Source: Bin55 sp965203735
GTDB taxonomy: Bacteria; Pseudomonadota; Gammaproteobacteria; Pseudomonadales; Azotimanducaceae
Direction of reading: 5' to 3'
DNA length: 64,000 nucleotides
Assembly (NCBI GenBank): GCA_965203735.1
Contig: OZ241909.1
Span: 1,054,001-1,118,000, forward strand
Shown here in pieces: positions 1 through 8,528 of this stretch. Below the pieces are notes generated by a model. The model searched no databases and was not told where the DNA came from. It was given only the letters and a program-made list of their open reading frames with translations. Both the position numbers and the translations under genes were made by a program. Within the stretch, counting starts at the first letter, position 1; every line of letters begins with the position of its first letter.

Positions 1-153
1 TTGGATCAATGCGAGCGGGGATTCAAGTGGCAACCGACTCTGTCTCTTTCGATAATTCCAAATCAATTCATCGGTTCGAGACATTGGCTTGCAGCCACTA
101 GCCTTGTAGTTATTGGTGTTACTACCTAGATCGAGCAGGACAAAACCATGAGC

Positions 154-561
154 TCAAGAGTATTGCAGTTGTCTGGGGCTTGAAAAAATCGCCAACACTC
201 CTCCCACTAATGCCACGACCATAAACACTTTCACAAGAGGTACACCTACAACCGCCCCAGTCGCCGCGCAAACGATTAGAAGTACAGCTGGAAGACGCCG
301 TTCAACAATGAGACATATCACTGCAAACACGCATGTTGCCATCGTAAAGAAAACGCCGACCCATCTGAGACTGGCTTTAATGACGAAGTCCTGAGAAGCA
401 AGGTGAGAGAATGCAAATTGGGAATCCAATCCAAAGCTGCCAAAAAACAAATCGCTGTAAGGGTGCGCCAATTCCAGGTGCCATAGCACCAGACCGACAA
501 TAGCAGCGAATAGACCAAGAAATCCGCCGATTAGAGCAATTAATCCACCAAGCTTTTTCAA
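154..561 (-). CDS. small hydrophobic membrane protein, unknown function
   Basis: This 135-residue protein is dominated by hydrophobic stretches. One lies at the N-terminus (about residues 5-27), one near residues 68-85, and a long pair at about 90-127, so it should be an inner-membrane protein with roughly four segments. The start used is TTG at 559-561 followed by Lys-Lys, a typical N-terminal anchor beginning. No strong Shine-Dalgarno is visible, so the start is uncertain. No family was recognised. Its neighbour nadC lies on the same strand but 366 bases away, so an operon link is unlikely. Confidence 0.5.
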   Translation of the reverse strand: MKKLGGLIALIGGFLGLFAAIVGLVLWHLELAHPYSDLFFGSFGLDSQFAFSHLASQDFVIKASLRWVGVFFTMATCVFAVICLIVERRLPAVLLIVCAATGAVVGVPLVKVFMVVALVGGVLAIFSSPRQLQYS

Positions 562-927
562 TAAGGTGTCACGATCTCAAACAATATTTGAAAGGCTTTT
601 GTCACTAGTGAGTTGCTTCGTTAGAACCATAGTTCACTGTTGAAGTCTCTTTGTTGCAAGGTTGGGTCTCAACGGACCCTAGCAACTATACGAGAAAGAC
701 CTCCTAGGTTGTTGAACAGAGTTCTTGAGTTCCCCAAAAATGGGCAAACTCCTGCCGCAGCTATGAATCGATTGTTTCTTTATAGTAGATCTAGTGAAAC
801 GATCGTTTCTTTAGGAAGGATCAATGATACCCCCCACGGAAGCACTACTGATCGCGCATTTAGTGGATTCCAATGACCAAGAAAGAGAGCAGTCTACAAG
901 TCCTCTGACATTGTTCGAGGAGTTCTG
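562..927. other. intergenic stretch, no supported gene
   Basis: This 366-base gap separates nadC from the small membrane protein. A 78-codon plus-strand reading frame at 640-876 has no recognisable protein character and no ribosome binding site. I see no tRNA, terminator or repeat here. It probably carries the promoter of the minus-strand membrane protein near 565-640. Confidence 0.4.
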
Positions 928-1782
928 TCAAGGATTGATACCAAACGAGAAATCGAGACTCTCGACATCCTTAGTTAGAGTGCCCAGCGAGATGTAGCTT
1001 ACTCCCGTTTCTGCAACTTGCACAACATTGGATCGGTTGATTCCACCGGAAGCCTCGAGGTCAATTGATTTCTCTTGAAACTTGGCGTAACTTCCGGCAA
1101 GCCTAACCGCCTCTCTGAGTTGGAGAACGGTGAAATTGTCGAGCATGATTCGATCAACTTTGCAGCGAATGGCTTGAACTAGCTCGTCTGTGTTTTCAAC
1201 TTCGACCTCAACAAATACATCCGGATGTGCGGTTCGTGCTCGAGATACGGCTTCTTCGATGCCTCCGCAGGCGGCGATGTGGTTTTCCTTGATAAGAATG
1301 GCGTCAAACAGGCCAATTCGGTGATTGATACCTCCTCCTGTACAGACGGCGTGTTTCTGGGCCCATCGAAGACCGGGGACGGTCTTGCGAGAATCGAGGA
1401 TCTTTGCTTGAGTGTGTGCAACTAAGGAAACGAAATCGTGAGTGCGAGTCGCTGTACCCGACAGCAGCTGCAAGAAGTTCAGAGCAGTTCTCTCGGCAGC
1501 AAGTAATGCAGAAGCTGGTCCAGATACAGAAGCCAACAGATCGTCTGAAACGAGTAAGGAGCCATCCTCCTTTTTCCACTCAACATAAACCTCATTCGAC
1601 ACTTGGCGGTAGGTTTCATTGACCCACGCCTGTCCACACAGAATGCCACCAGATCTACATATGATTGATCCAGTGACTGACCCAGATTCTTCAAGCAACT
1701 CGCTATGGAGATCGCCAGTTCCTAAGTCTTCCTCAAGAGCAGATGCAACGTTACTTCGTATGATGTCTATTGGTACATCCAT
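928..1782 (-). CDS. nadC: nicotinate-nucleotide pyrophosphorylase (carboxylating)
   Basis: Quinolinate phosphoribosyltransferase converts quinolinate and PRPP to nicotinate mononucleotide, CO2 and pyrophosphate in cytoplasmic de novo NAD synthesis. Family signatures visible are EEDLGTGD near the N-terminus, the AERTALNFLQLLSG helix, the DSRKTVPGLR substrate-binding motif, GGGINHR, KENHI, EVEVEN, MLDNF and the C-terminal LEASGGI strand. From the ATG at 1780-1782 the protein has 284 residues, the usual family length. An upstream in-frame start at 1824 would overlap ampD and add 14 unconserved residues, so I reject it. It is divergent from ampD with only 19 bases between starts, the same arrangement as in E. 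coli, so the two genes must share a very compact promoter region. Confidence 0.95.
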   Translation of the reverse strand: MDVPIDIIRSNVASALEEDLGTGDLHSELLEESGSVTGSIICRSGGILCGQAWVNETYRQVSNEVYVEWKKEDGSLLVSDDLLASVSGPASALLAAERTALNFLQLLSGTATRTHDFVSLVAHTQAKILDSRKTVPGLRWAQKHAVCTGGGINHRIGLFDAILIKENHIAACGGIEEAVSRARTAHPDVFVEVEVENTDELVQAIRCKVDRIMLDNFTVLQLREAVRLAGSYAKFQEKSIDLEASGGINRSNVVQVAETGVSYISLGTLTKDVESLDFSFGINP

Positions 1783-1801
1783 TTGAATGTCTTGATTAGA
1801 A

Positions 1802-2350
1802 GTGAAGGTTGACGCGAACCACAATCTTCAGCAAATACGCCAAGTTTCAAGTCCGAACTGCGACGCGAGACCAGCGGGTGAACGAATTTCGCTCGTCGTT
1901 ATTCACGCAATATCGCTGCCACCTGGGCATTTTGGCACAAAGTACATAGAGGACTTGTTTACAAACAGCATTGACGTGAGCGCACATTCAAGCTTCGAAT
2001 CGCTCAAAGGAGTTCGAGTGTCAAGCCACCTTGTCGTCACCAGAGATGGTCAGTTAACTCAGTTCGTACCGTTCAATTTGAGAGCTTGGCACGCAGGTGA
2101 GTCAAGTTTCCATGGTCGGTCTAATTGCAATGACTTTTCCGTTGGCATCGAACTCGAAGGAACAGAAAGTGATCCTTTCACAGATCCGCAATACGACACT
2201 CTTGTGGACGTATTGAAGGTATTGATGTCGAATTATCCGGACATCGCACTAGGCAATATCGTAGGCCACAACGAAATTGCTGGAGGCCGGAAGTGGGACC
2301 CTGGTCCGGAATTCAACTGGATTCGATTGATGCGCTCACTAACAGCGTAG
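1802..2350 (+). CDS. ampD: 1,6-anhydro-N-acetylmuramyl-L-alanine amidase AmpD
   Basis: Cytoplasmic zinc amidase that removes the peptide from anhydro-muropeptides during peptidoglycan recycling; in many gammaproteobacteria its loss derepresses AmpC beta-lactamase. At 182 residues it has the standard length. The zinc ligands can be placed at His35 (VVIHAISLPPG), His156 (GHNEIAGG) and Asp166 (KWDPGP), matching the ligand spacing known for E. coli AmpD. The VSSHLVVTRDG and AWHAGES blocks are also typical. It is divergent from nadC and followed 26 bases later by a ROK kinase with which it may be co-transcribed, which would fit joint recycling of cell-wall amino sugars. Confidence 0.93.
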   Translation: MKVDANHNLQQIRQVSSPNCDARPAGERISLVVIHAISLPPGHFGTKYIEDLFTNSIDVSAHSSFESLKGVRVSSHLVVTRDGQLTQFVPFNLRAWHAGESSFHGRSNCNDFSVGIELEGTESDPFTDPQYDTLVDVLKVLMSNYPDIALGNIVGHNEIAGGRKWDPGPEFNWIRLMRSLTA

Positions 2351-2376
2351 TACGACATGGAGAGGAGTTGTCAGTT

Positions 2377-3288
2377 ATGCGCATAGGAATTGATCTTGGT
2401 GGAACCAAAATCGAAGGAATCTTGATGGACGAGTCAGGAGTCATCGTAAGTCGAGAACGAGTTGATACTCCGACCGATTACGCCAGCACTTTGCTGGAAA
2501 TCAAGGGTCTAGTCAATCGTCTTGACAGTTCGTCTTCTGCCCCTTCTCCGGTCGGCATGGGAACGCCAGGTGCTTGGGTAGAGTCGGAACGCGCCATGAA
2601 GAACTCCAACTCTACGTGTCTGAATGGCAAACCATTCTTGGTCGATATAAGAAAGGTCTTGGGACGCCCTGTCCGTATACAAAACGACGCAAATTGCTTT
2701 GCGCTCTCTGAAGCTGTTGATGGAGCAGGCGAGGGTTCATATTGTGTCTTTGGTGTGATCCTCGGAACTGGAGCTGGGGGAGGCTGGGTGGTAGACGGAA
2801 AGCTCTTAGCAGGCCCCAACGGTCTAAGTGGTGAATGGGGACACAATCCTTTTCCAAAGTACCGAGAGGATCCTGCGACCGCTGGGTTGGAGAGTCTCTT
2901 GTCCAATCGGAAATGCCACTGTGGACAAACCAACTGTGTGGAGGGTTTTGTATCGGGGACTGGGTTGGAACAGACGCATCGTGAATTGACTGGAGAGGCT
3001 CTGACAGGACGGGAGATTGCCAAACTGGGAATGTGTCAAACCGTAGATCTCTATATCTCCCAGTTGGCCCGGTCGTTGGCGGTGATGGTGAACGCCATAG
3101 ACCCCGATGTGATTGTGTTGGGCGGAGGGGTATCTAACATATCCGAGATCTACGACGAACTGCCTCATCGACTTCAGTCGTACGCATGCAAGTCTGACGG
3201 AAAAACGCGGATTCGACCTGCCAAACACTCGGATTCGAGCGGAGTCAGGGGAGCTGCTTGGTTGTTTCCTTCACATTCAGTTCGGTAG
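2377..3288 (+). CDS. ROK-family sugar kinase, probably N-acetylglucosamine or fructose/hexose kinase
   Basis: This 303-residue ATP-dependent sugar kinase belongs to the ROK family. The N-terminal DLGGTKIEG phosphate-binding motif, the central GTGAGGGWV segment, and the zinc-finger signature CHCGQTNCVEG are all present, followed by the second phosphate motif near DVIVLGGGVSN. The start is the ATG at 2377, preceded by a good GAGGAG ribosome binding site. The longer frame from 2293 overlaps ampD and is not needed. Position directly behind ampD suggests phosphorylation of N-acetylglucosamine released in peptidoglycan recycling (NagK-like). The substrate cannot be decided from motifs alone; fructokinase and glucokinase members share these signatures. 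Confidence 0.85.
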   Translation: MRIGIDLGGTKIEGILMDESGVIVSRERVDTPTDYASTLLEIKGLVNRLDSSSSAPSPVGMGTPGAWVESERAMKNSNSTCLNGKPFLVDIRKVLGRPVRIQNDANCFALSEAVDGAGEGSYCVFGVILGTGAGGGWVVDGKLLAGPNGLSGEWGHNPFPKYREDPATAGLESLLSNRKCHCGQTNCVEGFVSGTGLEQTHRELTGEALTGREIAKLGMCQTVDLYISQLARSLAVMVNAIDPDVIVLGGGVSNISEIYDELPHRLQSYACKSDGKTRIRPAKHSDSSGVRGAAWLFPSHSVR

Positions 3289-3296
3289 GACTAGAC

Positions 3297-3321
3297 AATC
3301 TCTCTCTTCGATTGAGAGATT
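3297..3321 (+). terminator. hairpin downstream of the ROK kinase gene (weak terminator candidate)
   Basis: An 8-bp perfect stem (AATCTCTC at 3297-3304, GAGAGATT at 3314-3321) encloses a 9-base loop just behind the kinase stop codon. There is no T-run after it, so it may act as an mRNA 3'-end stabiliser rather than an intrinsic terminator. The rest of the gap up to the promoter at 3499 shows nothing recognisable. Confidence 0.3.
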
Positions 3322-3498
3322 CTGCGTCCCTGATGACCCGAATCTCGGCTTAGACTCACACGTCCGAATGCTCCAGACTAGTAGACAGCGGCATGGCGCG
3401 CTTGGAAGCGGCACAACCACTTCTTCAACTTAAGCCATCGACTAGCTACAAACAGAAGTAGACGCATAGCAATCTAGTTGAGACTTTCCCTTTCTCTT

Positions 3499-3527
3499 TT
3501 GACATTGATGCTAATTTTCAGTAATAT
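3499..3527 (+). promoter_or_regulatory. sigma70-type promoter of the AbiE-like pair
   Basis: A perfect -35 hexamer TTGACA (3499-3504), an exact 17-base spacer and a -10 hexamer TAATAT (3522-3527) stand 70 bases upstream of the AbiEi-like start codon. This is the best sigma70 match I found in the window. The start codon has a clear GAGGTG ribosome binding site at 3581-3586. Confidence 0.75.
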
Positions 3528-3570
3528 AGTCTTTTCAGCAAATGTTGAAACGATTAATTAACTGAAATTA
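3512..3570 (+). promoter_or_regulatory. inverted and direct repeats over the promoter, candidate autoregulatory operator
   Basis: TAATTTTCAG at 3512-3521, overlapping the promoter spacer, is mirrored by CTGAAATTA at 3562-3570. A second TTTTCAG copy lies at 3532-3538 and a TTGAAA half-site at 3545-3550. Repeats bracketing the transcription start fit the known autoregulation of AbiEi antitoxins, which bind inverted repeats in their own promoter. That this protein binds here is inference. Confidence 0.5.
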
Positions 3571-3596
3571 CCAAAGCAACGAGGTGACATCAATCC

Positions 3597-4706
3597 ATGA
3601 ATCAAGAAGCAAGTCTTTGGGAAAGCGACATCACCCAGTCGGTTGAAACTCTGCTGGATAGTCTGTGCCGTGACTTGGAAGATGTAACTCTCGAAAGCAT
3701 TGATTTCGAAGTGGCAAACAACTCGCTCAGCTATGTCTTCGACGCGATCGCGCGAATGAACGTGCTTGGTCGGCCAACGAATCTGGTGTTTGAAGTGAAG
3801 TCAAACGGACAACCTCGCTATGTACGTGACGGGATCCTAAAACTGAGCAATGCGATTAGTTCTTCGAAACTGGATGCAATCCCCGTATTCGTAGCTCCAT
3901 TTCTCTCAGAACAGTCCCGACATATCTGCAAGTTCAATGGGATCAACTATATGGATCTGGCCGGCAACTCGTACTTCAAGCTGCCAAACCTACTAGTTGA
4001 CACTTGCACAGCCACTACACCTCGCCCGGAACGACGTGAATTGAAGTCACTGTTCGGCACTAAGGCATCGAGAATCGTGAGGACAATGCTCAAGTACCCA
4101 AGTCGGCCTTGGAGGGTGAAGGATCTAAGCGCTGCTTCAAAAACTAGTTTGGGACTTGTAAGTCATGTACGTCGCGGTCTGCTAAGCCGTGAATGGGCAG
4201 AAGAAACGCACCAGGGGATTGTTTTGACTAATCCCGATTTCGTTCTAGATGCCTGGAGCGCAAACTACAGTCCAAAGTTCGAAGAGGTCTCACTCTACAC
4301 AACTCTATTCGGAGAAAGATTGGAGAACTCAATTCGAAGACTATTTTCGGAAGCACTCACCAAAGGACGCGTGATGTACGGGTTCTTCTCCGCGGCCCGT
4401 TGGATTGCACCCTATGGTCGGGCAGGGACGGAGTTTCTTTACTCGGCACCCGAGCATCTTGAGTCCATCTCAGAAGTGTTAGATGCAACTCGGGTTGAGC
4501 AAGGAGGAAACGTAATCGTGCAATTGACAAGCGATTCCAGTGTTCTAGAGGACGTAATTGAACCTGTCTCAGGTGTCATTTGTACTAGTCCTATTCAAAC
4601 CTACCTAGACTTGAGTCGTGGTGGTGAGCGAGGAAAAGAGGCGGCTGAATTCTTGAGGCGAAATGTCCTGAATTGGAGAGGATCGGAAAGTCAGTATGGA
4701 GGATAA
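3597..4706 (+). CDS. AbiEi-family type IV antitoxin-like protein with winged-helix and nuclease-like N-terminal region
   Basis: This 369-residue protein has an N-terminal part with an E-x-K motif (FEVKSNG) followed by a GINYMDLAGN segment, reminiscent of the restriction-endonuclease-like fold seen in some AbiEi relatives. A winged-helix-like region follows at about residues 150-215 (FGTKASRIVRTMLKYP...WRVKDLSAAS), then an AbiEi-type C-terminal region. It overlaps the following nucleotidyltransferase gene by 11 bases, the standard antitoxin-toxin arrangement of AbiE systems. Its probable role is autorepressor and antagonist of the partner toxin in phage-induced abortive infection. The assignment rests on architecture and pairing; whether the nuclease-like region is catalytic is unknown. 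Confidence 0.7.
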   Translation: MNQEASLWESDITQSVETLLDSLCRDLEDVTLESIDFEVANNSLSYVFDAIARMNVLGRPTNLVFEVKSNGQPRYVRDGILKLSNAISSSKLDAIPVFVAPFLSEQSRHICKFNGINYMDLAGNSYFKLPNLLVDTCTATTPRPERRELKSLFGTKASRIVRTMLKYPSRPWRVKDLSAASKTSLGLVSHVRRGLLSREWAEETHQGIVLTNPDFVLDAWSANYSPKFEEVSLYTTLFGERLENSIRRLFSEALTKGRVMYGFFSAARWIAPYGRAGTEFLYSAPEHLESISEVLDATRVEQGGNVIVQLTSDSSVLEDVIEPVSGVICTSPIQTYLDLSRGGERGKEAAEFLRRNVLNWRGSESQYGG

Positions 4707-5547
4707 CTCAACCATCAACTACTCGGACCGAACGACCGATGCCGTAATGTCGGTCTTGGTCGAAATGGGACAGATCCTTGGTAGTTTTCGAGGGCAGTTT
4801 GTCGTAATTGGCGGATTGGTCCCATGGCTATTGCTCGATAGCGAGGACTTGCGCCATGTTGGAACAATGGATTTGGACATCTGCCTTGATCCGGAAGCTC
4901 TAGCTGACCATAGATATGCAGACTTGATCGAGACTCTAATGGAACACGGTTATAGACAAGATCCTGCCCGCCGCAGGTTTCAATTGATCCGAGAGGTTAG
5001 TTCAATCGACAATGGACCACCAATCGACGTCGTTGTTGACTTCCTCATGCCCGAGCATGCTCAAGTCACACGTCGGTCTTCGCCACTTTTAGAAAACTTT
5101 GCGGTCATTCCAGCAAGTGGCGGCGCTCTCACTCTTGAGTTCAGTCAAGCGTGTCAGATAACTGGTCGAATGCCGAACGGAAGTAGGAATCGAGTCGCCA
5201 TCTCAATTGCGTCAATACCTGCATTGCTCGTAACCAAGGGCTTTGCTCTCAATGGGCGACATAAAGAGAAAGATGCCTATGACATCTATTACTGTGTAAG
5301 GAACTATCGAGGCGGACCAAGCAAACTTGTAGAGGACTGTATACCGCTACTAGAACACGAAGATGCAAGACGTAGCTTTTCGTTCATAAATGAGAAATTT
5401 GCAACAATCGATAACTATGGTCCGGTTTCCGTGGGAAACTTCGCACGTTCAAGTAATACCTTGCAGGGTAGGACAGTTGAACAGTGGAAGCAAGATGCAT
5501 TTGGGCAGCTGGACGCTTGGCTGTGCGGGTTGGGAATACGAACATAA
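4696..5547 (+). CDS. AbiEii-type nucleotidyltransferase toxin
   Basis: This 283-residue protein carries the minimal nucleotidyltransferase fold: a glycine pair in VIGGLVPWLLL followed by the metal-binding TMDLDICLD strand (Asp-x-Asp), a later acidic strand PIDVVVDFL, and the K-x-x-D-A-Y-D-I helix (KEKDAYDIYY) typical of AbiEii/AbiGii toxins. Known members transfer nucleotides, for example to tRNA acceptor stems, and stop growth. The ATG lies inside the end of the AbiEi-like gene, so the pair is translationally coupled. It could alternatively be a non-toxic housekeeping nucleotidyltransferase, but the partner gene argues for a type IV toxin-antitoxin or abortive-infection module. Confidence 0.75.
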   Translation: MEDNSTINYSDRTTDAVMSVLVEMGQILGSFRGQFVVIGGLVPWLLLDSEDLRHVGTMDLDICLDPEALADHRYADLIETLMEHGYRQDPARRRFQLIREVSSIDNGPPIDVVVDFLMPEHAQVTRRSSPLLENFAVIPASGGALTLEFSQACQITGRMPNGSRNRVAISIASIPALLVTKGFALNGRHKEKDAYDIYYCVRNYRGGPSKLVEDCIPLLEHEDARRSFSFINEKFATIDNYGPVSVGNFARSSNTLQGRTVEQWKQDAFGQLDAWLCGLGIRT

Positions 5548-5855
5548 CATCAGATAGTGCAGCTGTGCTGCAGACGGAGCTCAGGTGCCGCTGACCCCTA
5601 CGATTGATTGCCCAAACTCGGGTTAATTCGTTCCATCGGCAGTGACTAGGTAGCTGATCGACGTCTACACATACGTATAGATAGCGCTAATTCTGATTGT
5701 TCGACCGCTCCAGTTCGGTGCCTTCAATTGGATAAGAATTAGATTGCCACTTAAGGGAGAAAACTAACAAATGGTTAAGGAGTGGGTTGCCATATTGCTC
5801 TAAGCACGCGAGATCTAGAGTCTATAATCTGACAGCGAAAAATCATGCTTAACAG
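5548..5855. promoter_or_regulatory. intergenic region with a candidate aceE promoter
   Basis: This 308-base gap lies between the AbiE-like pair and aceE. A perfect TATAAT occurs at 5823-5828, only 28 bases before the aceE start, without a good -35 hexamer at 17 bases. If used it would give a very short leader. No Shine-Dalgarno precedes the aceE ATG. No terminator, tRNA or repeat is evident in the rest. Confidence 0.35.
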
Positions 5856-8528
5856 ATGGCTCGACCCCCTCACGTACCGGATCAAAATCCCCAGGAAACT
5901 CAAGAGTGGCTCGACGCTCTTGAGAATATTCTTGAACACGAGGGGTGCGAGAGGGCTTCGTATCTACTAAGTCGGCTCTCTTCAAGAATTACGCGAACGG
6001 GAGCTCCGCTCCCGTTTTTAACAACCACGCCCTACAGAAATACCATTCCTGTTTCTCGCGAGGCTACGATGCCAGGCGACGACCACATCGAACGGCAGAT
6101 TCGGAGTCTTATCCGATGGAATGCGCTAGCTATGGTAGTGCGTGCCAATCAGAAGGACGGGGACTTGGGTGGGCACATATCTACCTTTGCGTCAGCGGCC
6201 ACTCTCTATGAAGTAGGCTTCAATCACTTTTTCAGAGGTCCCGCCGAATCCAATCTTGGTGACCTCATCTACTACCAAGGGCACAGTTCTCCTGGCATTT
6301 ACGCTCGTTCCTACCTCGAAGGTCGACTCGACGAGCAGCACCTGGACAACTTTCGACAAGAAACCGGAGGAAGAGGACTATCGTCCTATCCACATCCGAG
6401 ATTGATGCCCGACTATTGGCAATTTCCCACCGTTTCTATGGGATTGGGACCTATTCAAGCGATCTATCAAGCCCATGTGATGAAGTATCTCGACGCTCGC
6501 GGGCTTGTGTCTATGGGTGACCGAAAAGTGTGGGCGTTCCTGGGCGATGGTGAGTGTGACGAACCTGAGTCTCTCGGAGTCCTTTCCTTGGCGGGTCGAG
6601 AGCGTCTTGACAATCTCATCTTTGTCGTGAATTGCAACTTGCAGCGGCTTGACGGTCCCGTTCGAGGAAACGGAAAGATCATTCAGGAGCTGGAAGGAGA
6701 GTTCAGAGGGTCAGGATGGAACGTCATCAAGGTTGTTTGGGGACGACGTTGGGACCCTTTGTTCGAACGCGACAGCAAGGGTCTGTTGCAACAGTTGATG
6801 GACGAGACTGTCGATGGGGAATACCAAAATTTTAAGGCGAAGGGAGGAGGCTACACCCGATCGGAGTTCTTTGGTAAATACGACGAACTCCTTGAACTCG
6901 TCTCAGATATGTCGGACGATGCAATCGAGAGATTGAATCGCGGAGGTCACGACCCACACAAGCTGTTCGCTGCCTACCACGAGGCTGTGATTCATCGAGG
7001 TCAGCCAACAGTCATACTGGCAAAAACGGTAAAGGGCTATGGCATGGGTGACGCAGGTGAATCTGAAAACACCACCCATCAAGTCAAGAAACTCAACCTC
7101 GAAGAGTTAAAGCAGTTCAGAGATCGATTCAACGTGCCGATCAATGATTCTGAATTGGACTCGGTTCCCTACTACCGTCCACCCGCAGAGAGCACGGAAT
7201 TGACCTACATGCGTCGGCAGCGAGAGAAGCTAGGGGGATGCATTCCACGTCGCATTGAAGTCGATGATGAGTTTTCGGTTCCGGGTTTGGATGCATTGAA
7301 AGCCCAGACCGATGGATCTCGCGACCGAGAGATCTCTTCGACGATGGCATTCGTTCGGATCTTGGCCACGTTGTTGCGCGACAAAGAGATACGCGATCGG
7401 ATTGTGCCGATTATTCCGGATGAGGCCAGAACTTTTGGAATGGAGGGAATGTTCCGACAGTTGGGCATCTACTCATCTGAAGGTCAACTTTACGAACCTG
7501 TGGATGCAGGCGAGCTTGCTGCATATAAAGAGACTCGCGACGGACAGGTCTTGGAAGAGGGCATCAACGAAGCTGGGGCATTCGCCGCTTGGCTGGCTGC
7601 TGCCACATCGACGAGCAGTCATGGATTTACCTTGATACCGTTTTACATCTTCTACTCGATGTTTGGATTCCAACGTGTGGGAGACTTGACGTGGGCCGCG
7701 GGTGACATGCAAGCTCGGGGATTTCTACTTGGAGCCACAGCAGGACGAACCACTTTGAACGGAGAGGGGCTGCAACACCAAGACGGCCACAGCCATGTAC
7801 TCGCCAGTACTAATCCAAGTTGTGTAGCGTACGATCCGTGTTTTGCATACGAACTGGCTGTAATTGTGTGCGACGGGCTTCGCCGTATGTATGCCGAATC
7901 GGAAAAGGTGTTTTACTACATCACCCTAATGAACGAGAACTACGTTCAACCTCCAATGCCTGACGATGTAGCCGAAGGGATCGTCAAGGGTATGTACCAG
8001 TTTTCCACTGTTGGAGACAGCTCTCGTATCAGCGGGCGTGTAGTGAATTTGCTCGGGAGTGGTGCCATCCTTCAACAGGTGATTCGAGCAGGCCAACGAT
8101 TGAGTGAAGACTACGATGTGACCGCTCGAATCTGGAGCGTTACAAGCTTTACTGAACTCATGCGCGACGGGAACGCGACAGAGCGGTGGAACATGCTGCA
8201 CCCCGAAGAGGAACCAAGAAGACCCTACGCGGGAGCATTGCTGGATGGAGAGATTCCGGTAGTAGCGGCGACTGACTACGTTAAGTCTCATGCTGAATCA
8301 ATCAGGGGGTGTTTCGAAGCCCCTTATTTTGTGCTTGGAACCGATGGATATGGTCGAAGCGATACACGAGCACAGTTGAGGCATCACTTTGAAGTCGACG
8401 ACAGATTCATTACCGTAGCAGCGCTTCGATCTCTTGCGAACAGTCAAGTGATTCCGTTTGCCGAAGTTGCGGCTGCCATAAAGGCATTGGATATAGACCC
8501 GAGCAAACCCGACCCACTGCATCAATGA
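5856..8528 (+). CDS. aceE: pyruvate dehydrogenase E1 component, homodimeric type
   Basis: Thiamine-diphosphate enzyme that decarboxylates pyruvate and reductively acetylates the lipoyl group of AceF, feeding acetyl-CoA to the TCA cycle. At 890 residues it has the full length of the homodimeric proteobacterial E1. The N-terminal NPQETQEWLDALE block is diagnostic of AceE; the thiamine-diphosphate motif GDGECDEPE followed by NCNLQRLDGPVRGN is present, as is the HQDGHSH segment of the second domain. The start fits the family N-terminus. It overlaps aceF by 4 bases, so the two are co-translated. No lipoamide dehydrogenase (E3) gene is present in the window. Confidence 0.97.
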   Translation: MARPPHVPDQNPQETQEWLDALENILEHEGCERASYLLSRLSSRITRTGAPLPFLTTTPYRNTIPVSREATMPGDDHIERQIRSLIRWNALAMVVRANQKDGDLGGHISTFASAATLYEVGFNHFFRGPAESNLGDLIYYQGHSSPGIYARSYLEGRLDEQHLDNFRQETGGRGLSSYPHPRLMPDYWQFPTVSMGLGPIQAIYQAHVMKYLDARGLVSMGDRKVWAFLGDGECDEPESLGVLSLAGRERLDNLIFVVNCNLQRLDGPVRGNGKIIQELEGEFRGSGWNVIKVVWGRRWDPLFERDSKGLLQQLMDETVDGEYQNFKAKGGGYTRSEFFGKYDELLELVSDMSDDAIERLNRGGHDPHKLFAAYHEAVIHRGQPTVILAKTVKGYGMGDAGESENTTHQVKKLNLEELKQFRDRFNVPINDSELDSVPYYRPPAESTELTYMRRQREKLGGCIPRRIEVDDEFSVPGLDALKAQTDGSRDREISSTMAFVRILATLLRDKEIRDRIVPIIPDEARTFGMEGMFRQLGIYSSEGQLYEPVDAGELAAYKETRDGQVLEEGINEAGAFAAWLAAATSTSSHGFTLIPFYIFYSMFGFQRVGDLTWAAGDMQARGFLLGATAGRTTLNGEGLQHQDGHSHVLASTNPSCVAYDPCFAYELAVIVCDGLRRMYAESEKVFYYITLMNENYVQPPMPDDVAEGIVKGMYQFSTVGDSSRISGRVVNLLGSGAILQQVIRAGQRLSEDYDVTARIWSVTSFTELMRDGNATERWNMLHPEEEPRRPYAGALLDGEIPVVAATDYVKSHAESIRGCFEAPYFVLGTDGYGRSDTRAQLRHHFEVDDRFITVAALRSLANSQVIPFAEVAAAIKALDIDPSKPDPLHQ

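Noticed and set aside
640..876. 78-codon plus-strand open frame
   Set aside because: No ribosome binding site, no protein-like composition and no recognised family.
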